Shown: positions 33,211 through 44,309, counted from the stretch's first letter. The stretch is 64,000 bases of DNA from Paenibacillus athensensis (GCF_004514475.2 NZ_MYFO02000002.1:124001-188000), one strand, 5' to 3'. Numbers and translations: made by a program. Notes: generated by a model from the letters alone, not told the origin.

Positions 33211-33801
33211 ATGAGTCTCATTCCTATGGTAGTGGAACAGGAGAGCCGAGGCGAACGCTCTTACGATATTTACTCGCGCCTGCTAAAGGATCGCATCATC
33301 TTCATCGGAAGCGCGATTGACGACGATGTGGCCAATCTGGTCATTGCCCAGCTGCTCTTTTTATCCGCTCAGGATGCCGAAAAAGATATTCACTTATATA
33401 TCAACTCCCCGGGCGGTTCGGTTACGGCAGGGATGGGTATATTTGATACGATGCAGTTCATCAAGCCGGACGTGTCGACGATTTGCGTAGGCATGGCTGC
33501 CAGCATGGGCTCGCTGCTTTTGACGGCCGGAGCGAAAGGAAAGCGTTATGCGCTGCCGAACGCCGAGGTCATGATCCATCAGCCGCTCGGCGGCGTCCGC
33601 GGTCAAGCGACCGATATCAAGATTCATGCGGACTGGATCATCAAGACGAAGCAAAAGCTGAATCAAATTTATGTGGAACGCACGGGACAGCCGCTGGAAA
33701 AGATCGAAAGAGACACCGACCGCGATAACTTTATGAGCGCTGAAGAAGCGAAGGCATACGGTTTGATCGACGAGGTTATCACTCGAAACGACTTGAAATA
33801 A
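33211..33801 (+). CDS. clpP: ATP-dependent Clp protease proteolytic subunit
   Basis: A 196-residue serine protease that forms two heptameric rings and works with the ClpX encoded next. Catalytic residues are Ser98 (GMAASMGS) and His123 (EVMIHQP), with the Asp further on. [11 protein letters not shown] is the oxyanion region. ATG 33211 follows AAAGGAG; a TTG at 33202 is inside the spacer. It lies 12 bases before clpX. In B. subtilis clpP is elsewhere, but tig-clpP-clpX is the common order in many bacteria. Confidence 0.98.
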   Translation: MSLIPMVVEQESRGERSYDIYSRLLKDRIIFIGSAIDDDVANLVIAQLLFLSAQDAEKDIHLYINSPGGSVTAGMGIFDTMQFIKPDVSTICVGMAASMGSLLLTAGAKGKRYALPNAEVMIHQPLGGVRGQATDIKIHADWIIKTKQKLNQIYVERTGQPLEKIERDTDRDNFMSAEEAKAYGLIDEVITRNDLK

Positions 33802-33813
33802 AGGAGTGATCCC

Positions 33814-35076
33814 ATGTTTAAATTTAACGATGAAAAAGGCCAACTGAAATGCTCGTTTTGCGGCAAATCGCAGGACCAGGTGCGCAAGCTCGTTGCCGGT
33901 CCCGGTGTATATATTTGTGATGAGTGCATTGAGCTGTGCACCGAAATCGTGGAAGAGGAACTGGGCCACGAAGAAGAGCTGGATCTCAAAGACGTACCTA
34001 AGCCTAAGGAGATCCGGACGATTCTGGATCAATACGTCATCGGTCAGGATCAAGCCAAAAAGTCGCTCGCGGTAGCGGTGTACAACCACTACAAGCGGAT
34101 CAATTCCCAGAACAAGCTGGAAGACGTAGAGCTGCAAAAGAGCAACATCGTGCTGCTCGGCCCTACAGGCAGCGGCAAAACGCTGCTCGCGCAAACGCTT
34201 GCCAAAATTCTGAACGTACCGTTCGCGATTGCCGACGCCACGTCTTTGACGGAAGCCGGTTATGTAGGCGAGGACGTTGAGAATATTTTGCTCAAGCTGA
34301 TTCAAGCCGCAGATTACGATGTAGAGAAAGCCGAACGCGGCATCATCTACATCGATGAGATCGATAAAGTAGCCCGTAAATCGGAGAATCCGTCCATTAC
34401 CCGGGACGTTTCTGGCGAAGGCGTGCAGCAAGCGCTGCTGAAAATTCTCGAAGGCACGGTAGCATCCGTTCCGCCGCAAGGCGGGCGCAAGCATCCGCAC
34501 CAAGAGTTTATCCAGATTGATACGACGAACATTCTGTTCATTTGCGGCGGCGCGTTCGACGGTCTGGAGCAAATCATCAAACGCCGGATCGGTAAAAAAG
34601 TCATCGGCTTCAGCACCGACGGCAGCAAGGTTGACCTCAAGCCGGGTGAGTACTTGTCGATGGTACTGCCGGAGGACCTGTTGAAATTCGGTCTGATTCC
34701 GGAATTTGTCGGCCGTCTGCCGGTGATTTCGACGCTGGAGCCGCTCGACGAAGCTGCGCTGGTGCGGATTCTGTCCGAACCTAAAAATGCGCTCGTCAAG
34801 CAGTATCAAAAGCTGCTCGACATGGATAACGTCTCGCTGGAGTTCGACGCGGAAGCGCTCGACGCCATTGCCAAGGAAGCGATCAAGCGCAATACCGGCG
34901 CGCGCGGCTTGCGGGCGATTATCGAAAGCATCATGCTGGATGTGATGTTTGAGGTGCCTTCGCGTACCGACGTTTCGACGTGCAAGGTAACGAAAGAAAC
35001 CGTTCAGAACAAGCTGAGCCCTGTATTGACGACGAAAGACGGTCAAACGGCGAAGAAAAAGGAAGAAAGCGCATAA
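33814..35076 (+). CDS. clpX: ATP-dependent Clp protease ATPase subunit
   Basis: A 420-residue AAA+ unfoldase. The N-terminal zinc finger has CSFCGKS and CDECIELC, the Walker A is GPTGSGKT, the Walker B is IIYIDEIDK, and the ClpP-docking loop is present as IGF. It feeds tagged substrates to ClpP. Length and motifs are fully typical. Confidence 0.98.
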   Translation: MFKFNDEKGQLKCSFCGKSQDQVRKLVAGPGVYICDECIELCTEIVEEELGHEEELDLKDVPKPKEIRTILDQYVIGQDQAKKSLAVAVYNHYKRINSQNKLEDVELQKSNIVLLGPTGSGKTLLAQTLAKILNVPFAIADATSLTEAGYVGEDVENILLKLIQAADYDVEKAERGIIYIDEIDKVARKSENPSITRDVSGEGVQQALLKILEGTVASVPPQGGRKHPHQEFIQIDTTNILFICGGAFDGLEQIIKRRIGKKVIGFSTDGSKVDLKPGEYLSMVLPEDLLKFGLIPEFVGRLPVISTLEPLDEAALVRILSEPKNALVKQYQKLLDMDNVSLEFDAEALDAIAKEAIKRNTGARGLRAIIESIMLDVMFEVPSRTDVSTCKVTKETVQNKLSPVLTTKDGQTAKKKEESA

Positions 35077-35172
35077 CCGATAGTTTTATCAGCCAACCAG
35101 CAGCCTCCAATCCGGCTTCCGCAAGGAATTCGGAGCGGGGGATGTTTGGTGTCATGGGGGAGAGAACCACCG

Positions 35173-36270
35173 ATGTTCCACAGAAAAGATACGGTGCCCG
35201 TCCGCGTCGGCAATCTGACGATTGGCGGCAGTAACGAAGTGATCATTCAAAGTATGTGTACGACAAAAACAGCGGACGTGCAAGCCACCGTAGCGGAAAT
35301 TTTGCGGTTGGAGGAAGCGGGCTGTCAAATCGTTCGCGTCACTGTCAACAATCAGGAAGCGGCTGCTGCGATCAAAGAAATTAAAAAGCAGATTCATATT
35401 CCGCTGGTCGCCGACATTCATTTCGACCACCGGCTGGCGCTGGCAGCGATTGAAAACGGTATCGACAAGGTGCGGATTAATCCGGGCAACATTGGACGCC
35501 GCGACAAGGTCGAAGCCGTCGTCAAGGCGTGCAAGGAACGGGGAATCCCGATCCGCATCGGCGTGAACGCCGGTTCGCTGGAGAATCACCTGCTGGAGAA
35601 ATACGGCTACCCGACACCGGAAGCGATGGTTGAAAGCGCGCTTTATCACATCAACATTCTGGAAGAGCTGGACTTCCGCGACATTATCGTCTCGCTGAAG
35701 GCATCCGACGTGCCTATGGCGATTGCGGCGTACACGAAAGCGGCGCAAGCGTTCAATTATCCGCTGCATCTGGGCATTACCGAAGCGGGAACGCTGTTCT
35801 CCGGCTCGGTTAAAAGCGCAGCCGGCATCGGCACATTGCTGCATCTGGGCATTGGCAATACCGTACGCATCTCGCTGAGCACCGACCCGGTAGAAGAAGT
35901 GAAGGTAGCGCGTGAACTGCTCAAGACGTTTGGTCTGATTACCAACGCTGCCACGCTTGTTTCGTGTCCGACCTGCGGCCGGCTCGACATTGACCTGTTT
36001 TCAATCGCGAACGAGGTGGAGGAGTATATTTCGAAGATCAAGGTGCCGATTAAGGTATCGGTGCTCGGCTGCGCCGTGAACGGCCCGGGCGAAGCGCGCG
36101 AAGCCGATATCGGCATTGCCGGAGCGCGCGGCGAAGGCATGCTGTTCCGCTATGGCGAAATGGTGCGCAAGGTACCGGAAGCTGAGCTGCTTAGCGAGCT
36201 GAAGAAGGAAATTGACATCATTGTAGCGGCATATGAAGAAACCGGCGTGATACCCGGCCGCAAGCATTAG
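35173..36270 (+). CDS. ispG: 4-hydroxy-3-methylbut-2-en-1-yl diphosphate synthase
   Basis: A 365-residue iron-sulfur enzyme of the MEP isoprenoid pathway, making HMBPP. The TIM-barrel part has [12 protein letters not shown] and RINPGNIG; the C-terminal part has the 4Fe-4S Cys ligands in SCPTCGR and [14 protein letters not shown] 35173 has GGGGGAGAG ten bases upstream. A terminator follows. Its position between clpX and lonB differs from B. subtilis and marks an insertion into that conserved block. Confidence 0.97.
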   Translation: MFHRKDTVPVRVGNLTIGGSNEVIIQSMCTTKTADVQATVAEILRLEEAGCQIVRVTVNNQEAAAAIKEIKKQIHIPLVADIHFDHRLALAAIENGIDKVRINPGNIGRRDKVEAVVKACKERGIPIRIGVNAGSLENHLLEKYGYPTPEAMVESALYHINILEELDFRDIIVSLKASDVPMAIAAYTKAAQAFNYPLHLGITEAGTLFSGSVKSAAGIGTLLHLGIGNTVRISLSTDPVEEVKVARELLKTFGLITNAATLVSCPTCGRLDIDLFSIANEVEEYISKIKVPIKVSVLGCAVNGPGEAREADIGIAGARGEGMLFRYGEMVRKVPEAELLSELKKEIDIIVAAYEETGVIPGRKH

Positions 36271-36288
36271 AAGACTGTATAACATCAT

Positions 36289-36364
36289 AACGCCGTCAGT
36301 CAGGTGAAAGCGTCGCTTCCCGTTCCGGGCAGGCGCTGATCGCCGACTGACGGCGTTTTTTTTG
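36289..36364 (+). terminator. ispG terminator
   Basis: 13-base perfect arms AACGCCGTCAGTC/GACTGACGGCGTT (36289-36301 and 36345-36357) followed by a run of T. The loop is long and GC-rich. Confidence 0.8.
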
Positions 36365-36492
36365 CTTGCGCTGGGGCGTCTGTTTTCGCGGCATGTCCGT
36401 TCGTCGAATGGGCGCATGAAGCGATGTGGGCAGTAACGCATAATTTTTTTCCAGTGAAGCATAATGAAGGAAGCCAGAAAGGAGATTAGAGG

Positions 36493-37368
36493 ATGCCTAT
36501 AACCAAATGCTTACCCTTGCGCCGCTCTGCCGTTTCCATGCTGATTGCGCTAATCTTGACTGCGTCTATCAGCGCGCTGCCTGCTGCCGCCGACGAGCCT
36601 GCGGCTTCACAGCCGCCGACAACATCCGGCCCACAGGCTGGTTCGCTACCGCCTGCCCCTGCCGCCGCAGCGAAGAAACAAATCGCCATCGTCATCGACG
36701 ACTTTGGCAACAACATGGACGGCACCGCCGAGATGTTCAAGCTGCCGATCAAATTCACAGCCGCGGTTATGCCGTTCCTGCCGTCGACACAGCAAGACGC
36801 GCAACTAGCCCATGAGCACGGCGACGAAGTGATTGTCCATCTGCCGATGGAGCCGGTGCGCGGCAAAAAAAGCTGGCTCGGTCCGGGCTCGATCACAACC
36901 GATCTGTCGGACGACGAGATCCGCAAGCGCGTCAATGCCGCCATTGACGATGTGCCTTACGCGATTGGCATCAACAATCACATGGGCTCCAAGGCAACGG
37001 CCGACGAACGGGTCATGAATATCGTGCTTGATGTCTGCAAAATGCGCGGGCTGGTCGTGCTCGACAGCCGCACCTCGCATAAAAGCGTCGTAGGCAAGCT
37101 GGCCGAGCAGAAGGGCATTTTGCATGCCGACAACGACCTGTTTTTCGACGATCAGTACACCTACCCGCACATCAGCAAGCAAATGGTCAAATTGAAAAAG
37201 CTCCTGAAAAGTCAGGAGCAAACGATTGCGATTGGCCACGTCGGCCCTCCGGGCAAAAAAACGGCGCAGGTGATCCGCGAAGCGATTCCGGCGATTGAGC
37301 AGGAAGCCGAATTCGTCACCATTTCCAAAGTGGTCAAGCTGAATGCAGCAACGCCGCCCGTCAATTAG
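36493..37368 (+). CDS. Divergent polysaccharide deacetylase family protein, exported
   Basis: A 291-residue protein with a signal peptide (LIALILTASISALPAAA) and a Pro-rich linker (about 33-60). The domain begins AIVIDDFGNNMDG and has VIVHLPMEP, NNHMGSKATAD, LDSRTS and IGHVGPP, the pattern of the YibQ-type divergent polysaccharide deacetylases. The metal-binding Asp pair and His residues seem present, so deacetylation of cell wall glycan is possible; many members are uncharacterised. It overlaps the 3' end of the convergent amidase gene by eight bases. Confidence 0.85.
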   Translation: MPITKCLPLRRSAVSMLIALILTASISALPAAADEPAASQPPTTSGPQAGSLPPAPAAAAKKQIAIVIDDFGNNMDGTAEMFKLPIKFTAAVMPFLPSTQQDAQLAHEHGDEVIVHLPMEPVRGKKSWLGPGSITTDLSDDEIRKRVNAAIDDVPYAIGINNHMGSKATADERVMNIVLDVCKMRGLVVLDSRTSHKSVVGKLAEQKGILHADNDLFFDDQYTYPHISKQMVKLKKLLKSQEQTIAIGHVGPPGKKTAQVIREAIPAIEQEAEFVTISKVVKLNAATPPVN

Positions 37369-38041
37369 GATGTATCATGGCAAAATAATGCTCCACCGCC
37401 GAGCCGATCGCTTCTGCAATCTGATTCTGACCGTGAGAATCGTTGAGCAGCTTGCGGTCGGCTCGGTTGGTGATGAAGCCCATCTCCACGATGACCGTCG
37501 GGCATTTCGTGTGCCGCAGCACGTAATACGTGCGTCCGAGCATGGGCGGTTCGCTTGTTCCGTACAGCTTATTGAGCGATTGCTGGAGCAGATGCGCGAG
37601 TAGAATGCTGTCCGATTGATTCTGGTAAATCATCACCGGACCACGCACGGCCGGCTTGCCCGACCAGTTGACGTGCAGGCTGAGCATCATTTTTGGCCGT
37701 ACCGTGTTGGCGAGGCCGGATCGCTGAGCGAGGTCCTTTTTGTGCCGGTTGCCGGAGGACCAGGTGTTGTCGTCGCTGAGCGCATAGTCGGAGTCACGGT
37801 TCAATATGACGCGGTAGCCTTTTTTGCGCAGCAGCTTGTACGTTTTTTTTGCTATGGCCAAATTCATGTCTTTTTCTTCATATTTACCGAACAGCGTTCC
37901 GCTATCGATGCCGCCGTGACCGACGTCGAGCAGCACGTCCGCCGAAGGCAGCAACGGCTCAATAGTTTCGGCCGCCGAAATGCCCGGCGCGAGCAGCGCC
38001 AGCAGCAAGCCGGCGCACATCGCTTTGTACAGCAGCTTCAT
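37361..38041 (-). CDS. N-acetylmuramoyl-L-alanine amidase, exported
   Basis: A 226-residue secreted amidase_3 enzyme, which cleaves the amide between muramic acid and the stem peptide. A signal peptide (MCAGLLLALLAPGISA) leads to the zinc motifs VGHGGIDSG, the Glu in KYEEKDMNLA, LSLHVNW and VEMGFITN. ATG 38041 has AAAGGA ten bases upstream; a GTG at 38050 is too close. Its size and lone domain resemble CwlD, which makes muramic-delta-lactam in spore cortex, fitting lonB next door, but general wall hydrolysis is equally possible. Confidence 0.88.
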   Translation of the reverse strand: MKLLYKAMCAGLLLALLAPGISAAETIEPLLPSADVLLDVGHGGIDSGTLFGKYEEKDMNLAIAKKTYKLLRKKGYRVILNRDSDYALSDDNTWSSGNRHKKDLAQRSGLANTVRPKMMLSLHVNWSGKPAVRGPVMIYQNQSDSILLAHLLQQSLNKLYGTSEPPMLGRTYYVLRHTKCPTVIVEMGFITNRADRKLLNDSHGQNQIAEAIGSAVEHYFAMIHPN

Positions 38042-38220
38042 GCCTGTCACATCCTTTTTATCCTGCGAGGTCTGCTCTTATCGTTCGTCGGCAGCGGGCC
38101 AATCATGCACGCAACCTCATCCAAAACTTTGCAAAAAACTGGATTAACCTGCTATCGCTTCGGGAATAATAAACATATCCAAGGCTACAGGCGAATGATG
38201 AATTTCGGGAGGTATGTCAA

Positions 38221-39939
38221 GTGAGTTTAAGTATTATTCTTATGGTGATTCAAGTTTTTTTTGCGGTTGTGATCGGGTTGTACTTCTGGAATTTGCTACG
38301 CAATCAGCAGACGAACCGCTCTGCTGTCGATAGAGAATCGAAGAAGGAGCTGGAGAAGCTGCGCAAGCTGCGTTCCATTTCTTTGACCAAGCCGCTGTCG
38401 GAAAAAACGCGTCCGCAAGCGATGGAGGATATCGTCGGGCAAAAGGAAGGGCTGAAGGCGCTCAAGGCTGCGCTGTGCGGTCCGAATCCGCAGCACGTTA
38501 TTATCTACGGCCCGCCGGGAGTCGGCAAGACGGCTGCCGCTCGCGTCGTATTGGAGGAAGCGAAAAAAAATCACGAATCGCCGTTCCGTCCCGAATCGAA
38601 ATTTACGGAAATCGACGCGACGACGGCGCGTTTCGATGAACGGGGGATTGCCGATCCGCTGATCGGTTCGGTGCACGATCCGATTTATCAAGGTGCGGGC
38701 GCAATGGGCGTCGCGGGAATCCCTCAGCCGAAGCCGGGTGCGGTGACGAAGGCGCACGGGGGAATTTTGTTTATCGACGAAATCGGCGAATTGCATCCGA
38801 TCCAAATGAACAAGTTATTAAAGGTGCTTGAGGACCGTAAGGTGTTCCTGGAGAGCGCTTATTACAGCTCCGAGGACGGCAACATTCCGAATTACATTCA
38901 CGACATTTTTCAAAATGGTCTGCCCGCCGATTTCCGGCTGGTTGGGGCCACGACGCGCACGCCGTCGGAAATTCCGCCCGCGATTCGTTCGCGTTGTCTG
39001 GAGATTTTTTTCCGGCCGCTGTTGCCGGGTGAAATCGGTTTGATTGCTGAAAATGCGCTGCGCAAGATCGGCTTCCGCGAAAGCTTGGCTGCAGTTGAAG
39101 TCGTGACGAAATATGCGACCAACGGGCGCGAAGCCGTCAATATCATCCAGCTTGCCGCAGGCATTGCATTGACCGAAAAACGCGAATATATTACGGCAGC
39201 CGACGTCGAGTGGGTGGTTAACAGCTCGCAAATTCCGCCGCGCCCCGAGCGCAAGGTGCCGGCGCTGCCTCAGGTCGGTTTCGTCAACGGACTGGCCGTG
39301 TACGGACCGAACCTAGGTATGCTGCTGGAGATTGAAGTGATTGCCATAGCCGCAGGAGCGGCTGGGGCTGGACGCATCAATATTACCGGCGTGGTTGACG
39401 AGGAAGAAATGGGCGGGGGCTCGCGGACGCTGCGGCGCAAGAGCATGGCTCGCGGCTCCGTCGATAACGTGCTGACCGTGCTGCGTCGTCTCGGCATGCG
39501 GCCCGAGGATTACGACCTGCATATTAACTTCCCCGGCGGCGTGCCGATTGACGGGCCTTCAGCCGGCATTTCGATGGCTACAGCCATTACCTCCGCGATA
39601 CATAAAATTCCGGTGGACAACAAGCTGGCCATGACGGGTGAAATGAGCATTCACGGCAAGGTCAAGCCGGTCGGCGGCGTCGTCGCCAAGGTGGAAGCCG
39701 CGCTGCAGGCGGGCGCCACTCGTGTGATCATCCCCAAGGAAAATTGGCAGGAGCTGTTCGCTAAGCTGCCGGGGGTCGAAGTCATGGCTGCCGAATCGAT
39801 TGAAGAGGTGCTGTTTGCCGCGCTGGGTCTGGAGCTGGAGGGTAAAATCATCCCGTTGCCGCTTTCGTCCGAGCGTGCGGTATCGCCGGCTACGCTGCCG
39901 ATTTTGCATGCCAAGTCGCCGGGCGCCGTCGAGTCGTAA
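38221..39939 (+). CDS. lonB: ATP-dependent protease LonB
   Basis: A 572-residue protein. One N-terminal membrane helix (IILMVIQVFFAVVIGLYFW) replaces the Lon N-domain. The AAA+ module has [13 protein letters not shown] and ILFIDEIGEL. The C-terminal protease domain has the catalytic Ser447 (DGPSAGISMA) and Lys in the KVKPVGGV region. In B. subtilis LonB acts in the forespore under SigF control and sits before lonA, as here. It starts at GTG with a GGGAGG site. Confidence 0.96.
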   Translation: MSLSIILMVIQVFFAVVIGLYFWNLLRNQQTNRSAVDRESKKELEKLRKLRSISLTKPLSEKTRPQAMEDIVGQKEGLKALKAALCGPNPQHVIIYGPPGVGKTAAARVVLEEAKKNHESPFRPESKFTEIDATTARFDERGIADPLIGSVHDPIYQGAGAMGVAGIPQPKPGAVTKAHGGILFIDEIGELHPIQMNKLLKVLEDRKVFLESAYYSSEDGNIPNYIHDIFQNGLPADFRLVGATTRTPSEIPPAIRSRCLEIFFRPLLPGEIGLIAENALRKIGFRESLAAVEVVTKYATNGREAVNIIQLAAGIALTEKREYITAADVEWVVNSSQIPPRPERKVPALPQVGFVNGLAVYGPNLGMLLEIEVIAIAAGAAGAGRINITGVVDEEEMGGGSRTLRRKSMARGSVDNVLTVLRRLGMRPEDYDLHINFPGGVPIDGPSAGISMATAITSAIHKIPVDNKLAMTGEMSIHGKVKPVGGVVAKVEAALQAGATRVIIPKENWQELFAKLPGVEVMAAESIEEVLFAALGLELEGKIIPLPLSSERAVSPATLPILHAKSPGAVES

Positions 39940-40038
39940 AAGCCGCAAAGCCGCGCCACAGCGCCCATTGGTGTTTTGATTGCGATTTTGATAAAATGTA
40001 AAGGCAGCAGGGAATCAAATTGCCAGGAGGTGCAGAGG

Positions 40039-42384
40039 ATGGGGCCCGGTAAAATGAAGATACGCAGATTGCCGCTACTCCCTTTAAGGGGCTTGCTCGT
40101 TTATCCAAGCATGGTGCTACATCTGGATGTGGGACGGGAAAAATCGGTCAAAGCGCTGGAGCGGGCCATGGTGGACGACAGCATGATTCTCCTCTGTTCG
40201 CAATCCGAGATCAACATAGAAGAACCCTCCAAGGAGGATATTTACCGGATCGGCACCATCGCCAAGGTGCGGCAGATGCTCAAGCTGCCCAACGGCACGA
40301 TTCGCGTGCTCGTCGAAGGCGTGCTGCGCGCCGAGATTACCGAGTATGTCGCCAATGACGAATATTACGAGGTAACGGTCCGCGAGCTGCCGGAGCAGGA
40401 GATCACCGATCCGGAAATCGATGCGCTGATGCGCACGGTGCTCAATCAATTTGAGCATTACATCAATTTGTCCAAAAAAGTGACGCCCGAGACGCTTGCC
40501 GCGGTATCGGACATCGATGAGCCCGGCCGTCTGGCCGATGTCATCTGCAGCCACTTGTCGCTGAAAATCAAAGACAAGCAGGAAATTCTGGAAACCGTCG
40601 ACGTGCGTCAGCGCTTGGAAAAGATGCTCAGCATCCTGAACAACGAACGCGAGGTGCTGGAGCTCGAACGCAAGATCAGCCAGCGCGTCAAGAAGCAGAT
40701 GGAGAAGACGCAGAAGGAATATTACCTGCGCGAGCAGATGAAGGCAATTCAGAAGGAGCTCGGCGATAAGGAAGGCCGTGCCGGCGAAGTCGACGAGTTG
40801 CGCAATCAGTTGGCCGAGACGGAAGTGCCGGATAAGGTGCGGGAGAAGGTCGAGAAGGAAATCGACCGGCTGGAAAAAATGCCGGCTACCTCGGCCGAAG
40901 GCGGCGTCATTCGCAACTATATCGATTGGCTGCTGACCTTGCCGTGGAACAAGCGGACCGAAGACGATCTGGACATTGCCAAAGCCGAGATGATTCTGAA
41001 TGAGGACCACTATGGTCTGGAAAAGCCAAAGGAGCGCGTGCTGGAATATTTGGCCGTGCAAAAGCTGGTGAAGAAGCTCAAAGGACCGATTCTGTGTCTG
41101 GTCGGGCCTCCAGGCGTCGGCAAAACATCAATTGCCCGCTCGATCGCCCGTTCAATGGGCCGTCAGTTCATACGTATTTCGCTCGGCGGCGTGCGCGATG
41201 AAGCGGAAATCCGCGGACACCGCCGCACGTATGTCGGGGCGATGCCGGGCCGGATCATCCAGGGCATGAAAAATGCCGGTTCCAACAATCCGGTTTTCCT
41301 GCTGGACGAAATCGACAAAATGGCGATGGACTTCCGCGGCGACCCGGCTTCGGCGCTGCTGGAGGTGCTGGACCCCGAGCAAAACAGCACTTTTAGCGAT
41401 CATTTCATTGAAGTGCCCTTCGATTTGTCCAGCGTGATGTTTGTGACGACGGCCAATGCCGTGCATAACATTCCGCGTCCGCTGCTCGATCGGATGGAAG
41501 TGCTTTACATTCCCGGCTATACGGAAATCGAAAAGCTGCAAATCGCCAAGACGTATCTGATGCCCAAGCAAAAGCGCGACCACGGCCTGCAGGAAGAGCA
41601 GCTGACGGTGGACGAAGCGGCGCTGATGCGCATTGTGCGTGAATATACCCGCGAATCGGGCGTACGCAATTTGGAGCAGCAGGTAGCGGGCGTATGCCGC
41701 AAAGCGGCCAAGATGATCGTGACCCATCCGGAGCAGCCTGTGCACGTAACGCCGGACAATCTCAAGGATTTCCTCGGACCGGCCAAGTTCCGCTACAACG
41801 TTGCCGAAGAGCAGGATCAGATCGGCGCGGTGACGGGGCTGGCCTGGACGGAGGTCGGTGGCGATACGCTTGTCATCGAGGTGACGGTGATGCCCGGCAC
41901 GGGCAAGCTAACGCTAACCGGCAAGCTCGGAGACGTGATGAAGGAATCCGCGCAGGCGGCGTTCAGCTATACACGCACGCGGGCCAGCCATTTCGGGATA
42001 ACGCCGGATTTTCACGAGAAAAACGATATCCACATCCATATCCCCGAAGGGGCGATCCCCAAAGACGGTCCTTCAGCCGGTATTACGATGTGTACGGCGC
42101 TGATCTCGGCGCTGACGAATATTCCGGTGTCCCGCCAGGTGGCGATGACCGGAGAGATCACGCTGCGCGGCCGCGTGCTGCCGATCGGCGGATTGAAGGA
42201 AAAGGCGCTGGCCGCCCATCGCGCCGGCATTCGCCGCATCCTGCTGCCGCAGGATAACGAAAAGGACATTCAGGAAATTCCTGAAAGTGTGCGCAGCGAA
42301 ATGACATTCCTGCCGGTCAGTCACATGGATCAGGTGCTGGAGCACGCGCTCGTGCGCAGCAAGCCCCCGGTCGAGGTTCGCTAA
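40039..42384 (+). CDS. lonA: ATP-dependent protease La
   Basis: A 781-residue protein with all three Lon parts: N-domain ([15 protein letters not shown]), AAA+ ([22 protein letters not shown]) and protease domain with Ser679 (DGPSAGITM) and the Lys dyad partner in [15 protein letters not shown]. It degrades misfolded and regulatory proteins in the cytoplasm. ATG 40039 follows AGGAGGTG; an in-frame ATG at 39976 lies in the intergenic region. It lies 100 bases after lonB. Confidence 0.98.
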   Translation: MGPGKMKIRRLPLLPLRGLLVYPSMVLHLDVGREKSVKALERAMVDDSMILLCSQSEINIEEPSKEDIYRIGTIAKVRQMLKLPNGTIRVLVEGVLRAEITEYVANDEYYEVTVRELPEQEITDPEIDALMRTVLNQFEHYINLSKKVTPETLAAVSDIDEPGRLADVICSHLSLKIKDKQEILETVDVRQRLEKMLSILNNEREVLELERKISQRVKKQMEKTQKEYYLREQMKAIQKELGDKEGRAGEVDELRNQLAETEVPDKVREKVEKEIDRLEKMPATSAEGGVIRNYIDWLLTLPWNKRTEDDLDIAKAEMILNEDHYGLEKPKERVLEYLAVQKLVKKLKGPILCLVGPPGVGKTSIARSIARSMGRQFIRISLGGVRDEAEIRGHRRTYVGAMPGRIIQGMKNAGSNNPVFLLDEIDKMAMDFRGDPASALLEVLDPEQNSTFSDHFIEVPFDLSSVMFVTTANAVHNIPRPLLDRMEVLYIPGYTEIEKLQIAKTYLMPKQKRDHGLQEEQLTVDEAALMRIVREYTRESGVRNLEQQVAGVCRKAAKMIVTHPEQPVHVTPDNLKDFLGPAKFRYNVAEEQDQIGAVTGLAWTEVGGDTLVIEVTVMPGTGKLTLTGKLGDVMKESAQAAFSYTRTRASHFGITPDFHEKNDIHIHIPEGAIPKDGPSAGITMCTALISALTNIPVSRQVAMTGEITLRGRVLPIGGLKEKALAAHRAGIRRILLPQDNEKDIQEIPESVRSEMTFLPVSHMDQVLEHALVRSKPPVEVR

Positions 42385-42421
42385 GCCCGGAAGGCCAGTT
42401 TAACGTAAAGGTGTGCAAAAC

Positions 42422-43081
42422 ATGAAGGTCAATCAAGCTGAATTCATTATCAGCGCGGTTGGACCTGGTCAATACCCGCAGGATGCCTTGCCGGAGATTG
42501 CTTTGGCAGGGCGTTCTAATGTCGGGAAGTCCTCGCTCATCAACCGGATGATCGCGCGCAAAAATTTGGCCAGAACCAGCTCGCAGCCCGGTAAAACCCA
42601 GACGCTTAATTATTACCGCATCAATTCGGACTTATATTTCGTCGATCTTCCCGGCTATGGCTATGCCAAGGTATCCAAAAGCGAACGTGAGCGCTGGGGC
42701 AAGTTTATCGAAAACTATCTGTTAAACCGCGAGCCACTGCGTTTGGTGCTGCTGCTCGTCGATTTGCGCCATCCGCCTTCCAAAGACGATCAGGCGATGT
42801 ACGATTGGCTGTCGCACCACGACATTCCGCTTTGCGTCGTGGCTACGAAAGCGGACAAGCTGCCGCGCAGTCAGGTGCCCAAGCATGCGAAAATCGTCCG
42901 CGAGACGCTTGGCATGCCGAAAGGGCAGCCACTGATCTTGTTTTCGTCGGAAGCGGGCCTTGGCAAAGACGAGCTGTGGGCGCTGATCGAGCCATACATC
43001 GTCTCCGAAGAGGCAGAGGCAGAGGCAGAGGAACAAACCGCTGCCGTTGCGGAGCTGCCAGTAAATCAAGAGCCGTCCTGA
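42422..43081 (+). CDS. ysxC: Ribosome biogenesis GTP-binding protein YsxC/EngB
   Basis: A 219-residue TRAFAC GTPase needed for 50S subunit assembly. G1 is [12 protein letters not shown]3 is [10 protein letters not shown]4 is ATKADK. The C-terminal tail is acidic ([10 protein letters not shown]) and longer than usual. ATG 42422 has AAAGGTG nine bases upstream. Its place directly after lonA is conserved. Confidence 0.97.
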   Translation: MKVNQAEFIISAVGPGQYPQDALPEIALAGRSNVGKSSLINRMIARKNLARTSSQPGKTQTLNYYRINSDLYFVDLPGYGYAKVSKSERERWGKFIENYLLNREPLRLVLLLVDLRHPPSKDDQAMYDWLSHHDIPLCVVATKADKLPRSQVPKHAKIVRETLGMPKGQPLILFSSEAGLGKDELWALIEPYIVSEEAEAEAEEQTAAVAELPVNQEPS

Positions 43082-43102
43082 AATTCCGGGACGGTTTTTT
43101 GT
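43073..43102 (+). terminator. Terminator after ysxC
   Basis: CCGTCC/GGACGG stem with a ten-base loop that contains the ysxC stop codon; six T follow. Confidence 0.78.
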
Positions 43103-43309
43103 TGTCCAAACGACCTGTCATATGCCAAGAAGACAGACAATTAGCGAGAAATTCGCTTGAAACTTCGCCGGGAGGCCGTTTCTGTTGCGTTTTTCTTGGA
43201 AATTTGGCCGATTTCCCTGTTTTGGAGGCAGGAATATTCAGCGCCGATGTAGTATAATAATAAACATAAGGTAAACCAATGGCTTTAAATAAAGAATCGA
43301 GGGATTTTT

Positions 43310-43897
43310 ATGGCACAAAGGTTAGCGACTGAATATGTCAAAACCTGCCTACAGTTAACGGAAGCCCAGATGTTGACGTTTTTTCAAATGTTTGCGGATC
43401 ATCAAGTGACCTTGCAGATCAAAGTCATGGAGAACGGCAATCAGGATGTCGTTTTTCAGGATGGCGCGGGTCAGGAAATCGTCCTTTCATTTGAACGGAA
43501 ATCAGGCATGTATGAATGCACCGGGTCCTGTCGATTAAGCAATACGATTCTGGCTAATTTGATGCGCAAGGCGGTCTCCGACTTCAAGGGAAGCGCAATC
43601 GTCAACCGGATTTACACGGGCTATACGATGGTCTATCACTACAAACGCGGTTCTGTGGTCAAAATTGTCGAGGTCAAAGACAGTCAGATCAATGTCATTT
43701 ATGAATACAAGGATACGCTCGGCCAGATGGAGGAGTTGTATTACAAGCGGGAAGTCGAACGGGAGATCAGCGGCATTCAAGAGCAGATCAACCAGTTCCT
43801 CGACCTTCGCAATGCTGTTCAGACTCCGGATGTTCACGAGCAAATCGACAAGCGTCTCGGTCAGCTGACCAAGCGGCTGTTCGTACTCGAAGCTTAA
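43310..43897 (+). CDS. Hypothetical protein
   Basis: A 195-residue soluble protein. The N-terminal half has strand-rich sequence (VTLQIKVMENGNQDVVFQDG), a middle with YECTGSCRLSN and a YTMVYHYKRGSVVKIVEV strand pair, and a C-terminal coiled coil (EREISGIQEQINQFLDL). No recognised family. It has its own ribosome site and a perfect terminator and appears monocistronic. The two Cys in the middle could bind metal, but only two are visible. Confidence 0.75.
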   Translation: MAQRLATEYVKTCLQLTEAQMLTFFQMFADHQVTLQIKVMENGNQDVVFQDGAGQEIVLSFERKSGMYECTGSCRLSNTILANLMRKAVSDFKGSAIVNRIYTGYTMVYHYKRGSVVKIVEVKDSQINVIYEYKDTLGQMEELYYKREVEREISGIQEQINQFLDLRNAVQTPDVHEQIDKRLGQLTKRLFVLEA

Positions 43898-43912
43898 CTT
43901 TCCTCCTTACAC

Positions 43913-43937
43913 AAGCTCTCGCAAGAGAGCTTTTTTC
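43913..43937 (+). terminator. Terminator after the 195-residue gene
   Basis: Perfect AAGCTCTC/GAGAGCTT stem with a GCAA tetraloop and six T. Confidence 0.9.
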
Positions 43938-44170
43938 ATGTCTGTCAACGTGCCGGGAGCCGCAGAAGCGTCTGGCCAAGCCGGATTTCAAGGCGTTGTG
44001 CAGGCGGAACGGCAAGGTAATTTTTTCCGGGAATTTGCGGCGGCAGATGCGGAAAACATAAGCGTTCCAAGCCTCTGCGCCCCGTTGAATTCATCCTGCA
44101 GCCGGAAGGCGCAGGGACTATCAAAAAAAAGTATTGCATTTCTGCTGAATAGATGTTATTTTTATTTTCG

Positions 44171-44309
44171 TTGACAACAATATAGGAACCAGGATTCACT
44201 CAGGACATTGAATGTTGCGAGAGATTATTCCCTCGGGAAGTGAATGACGTAGGTCCTAGCGGATGAAATTTTTTTAAACATTTTATTCCTAGGAAGGGGG
44301 AACCGAAAG
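44171..44309 (+). promoter_or_regulatory. Possible structured leader of speD
   Basis: TTGACA at 44171-44176 begins a gene-free stretch up to speD. Within it ATTCACT (44193-44199) can pair with AGTGAAT downstream (near 44239), and AGGAC with GTCCT, enclosing a small CGAG/CTCG hairpin; a T-rich run follows before the ribosome site AAGGGGG. This could be a folded 5' leader. No known riboswitch class is recognised and the -10 box is unclear. Confidence 0.3.

Noticed and set aside
33394-35046. 550-codon minus-strand ORF opposite clpP and clpX
   Set aside because: It spans two conserved genes in antisense; codon bias of the real genes keeps the frame open. No motif supports it.
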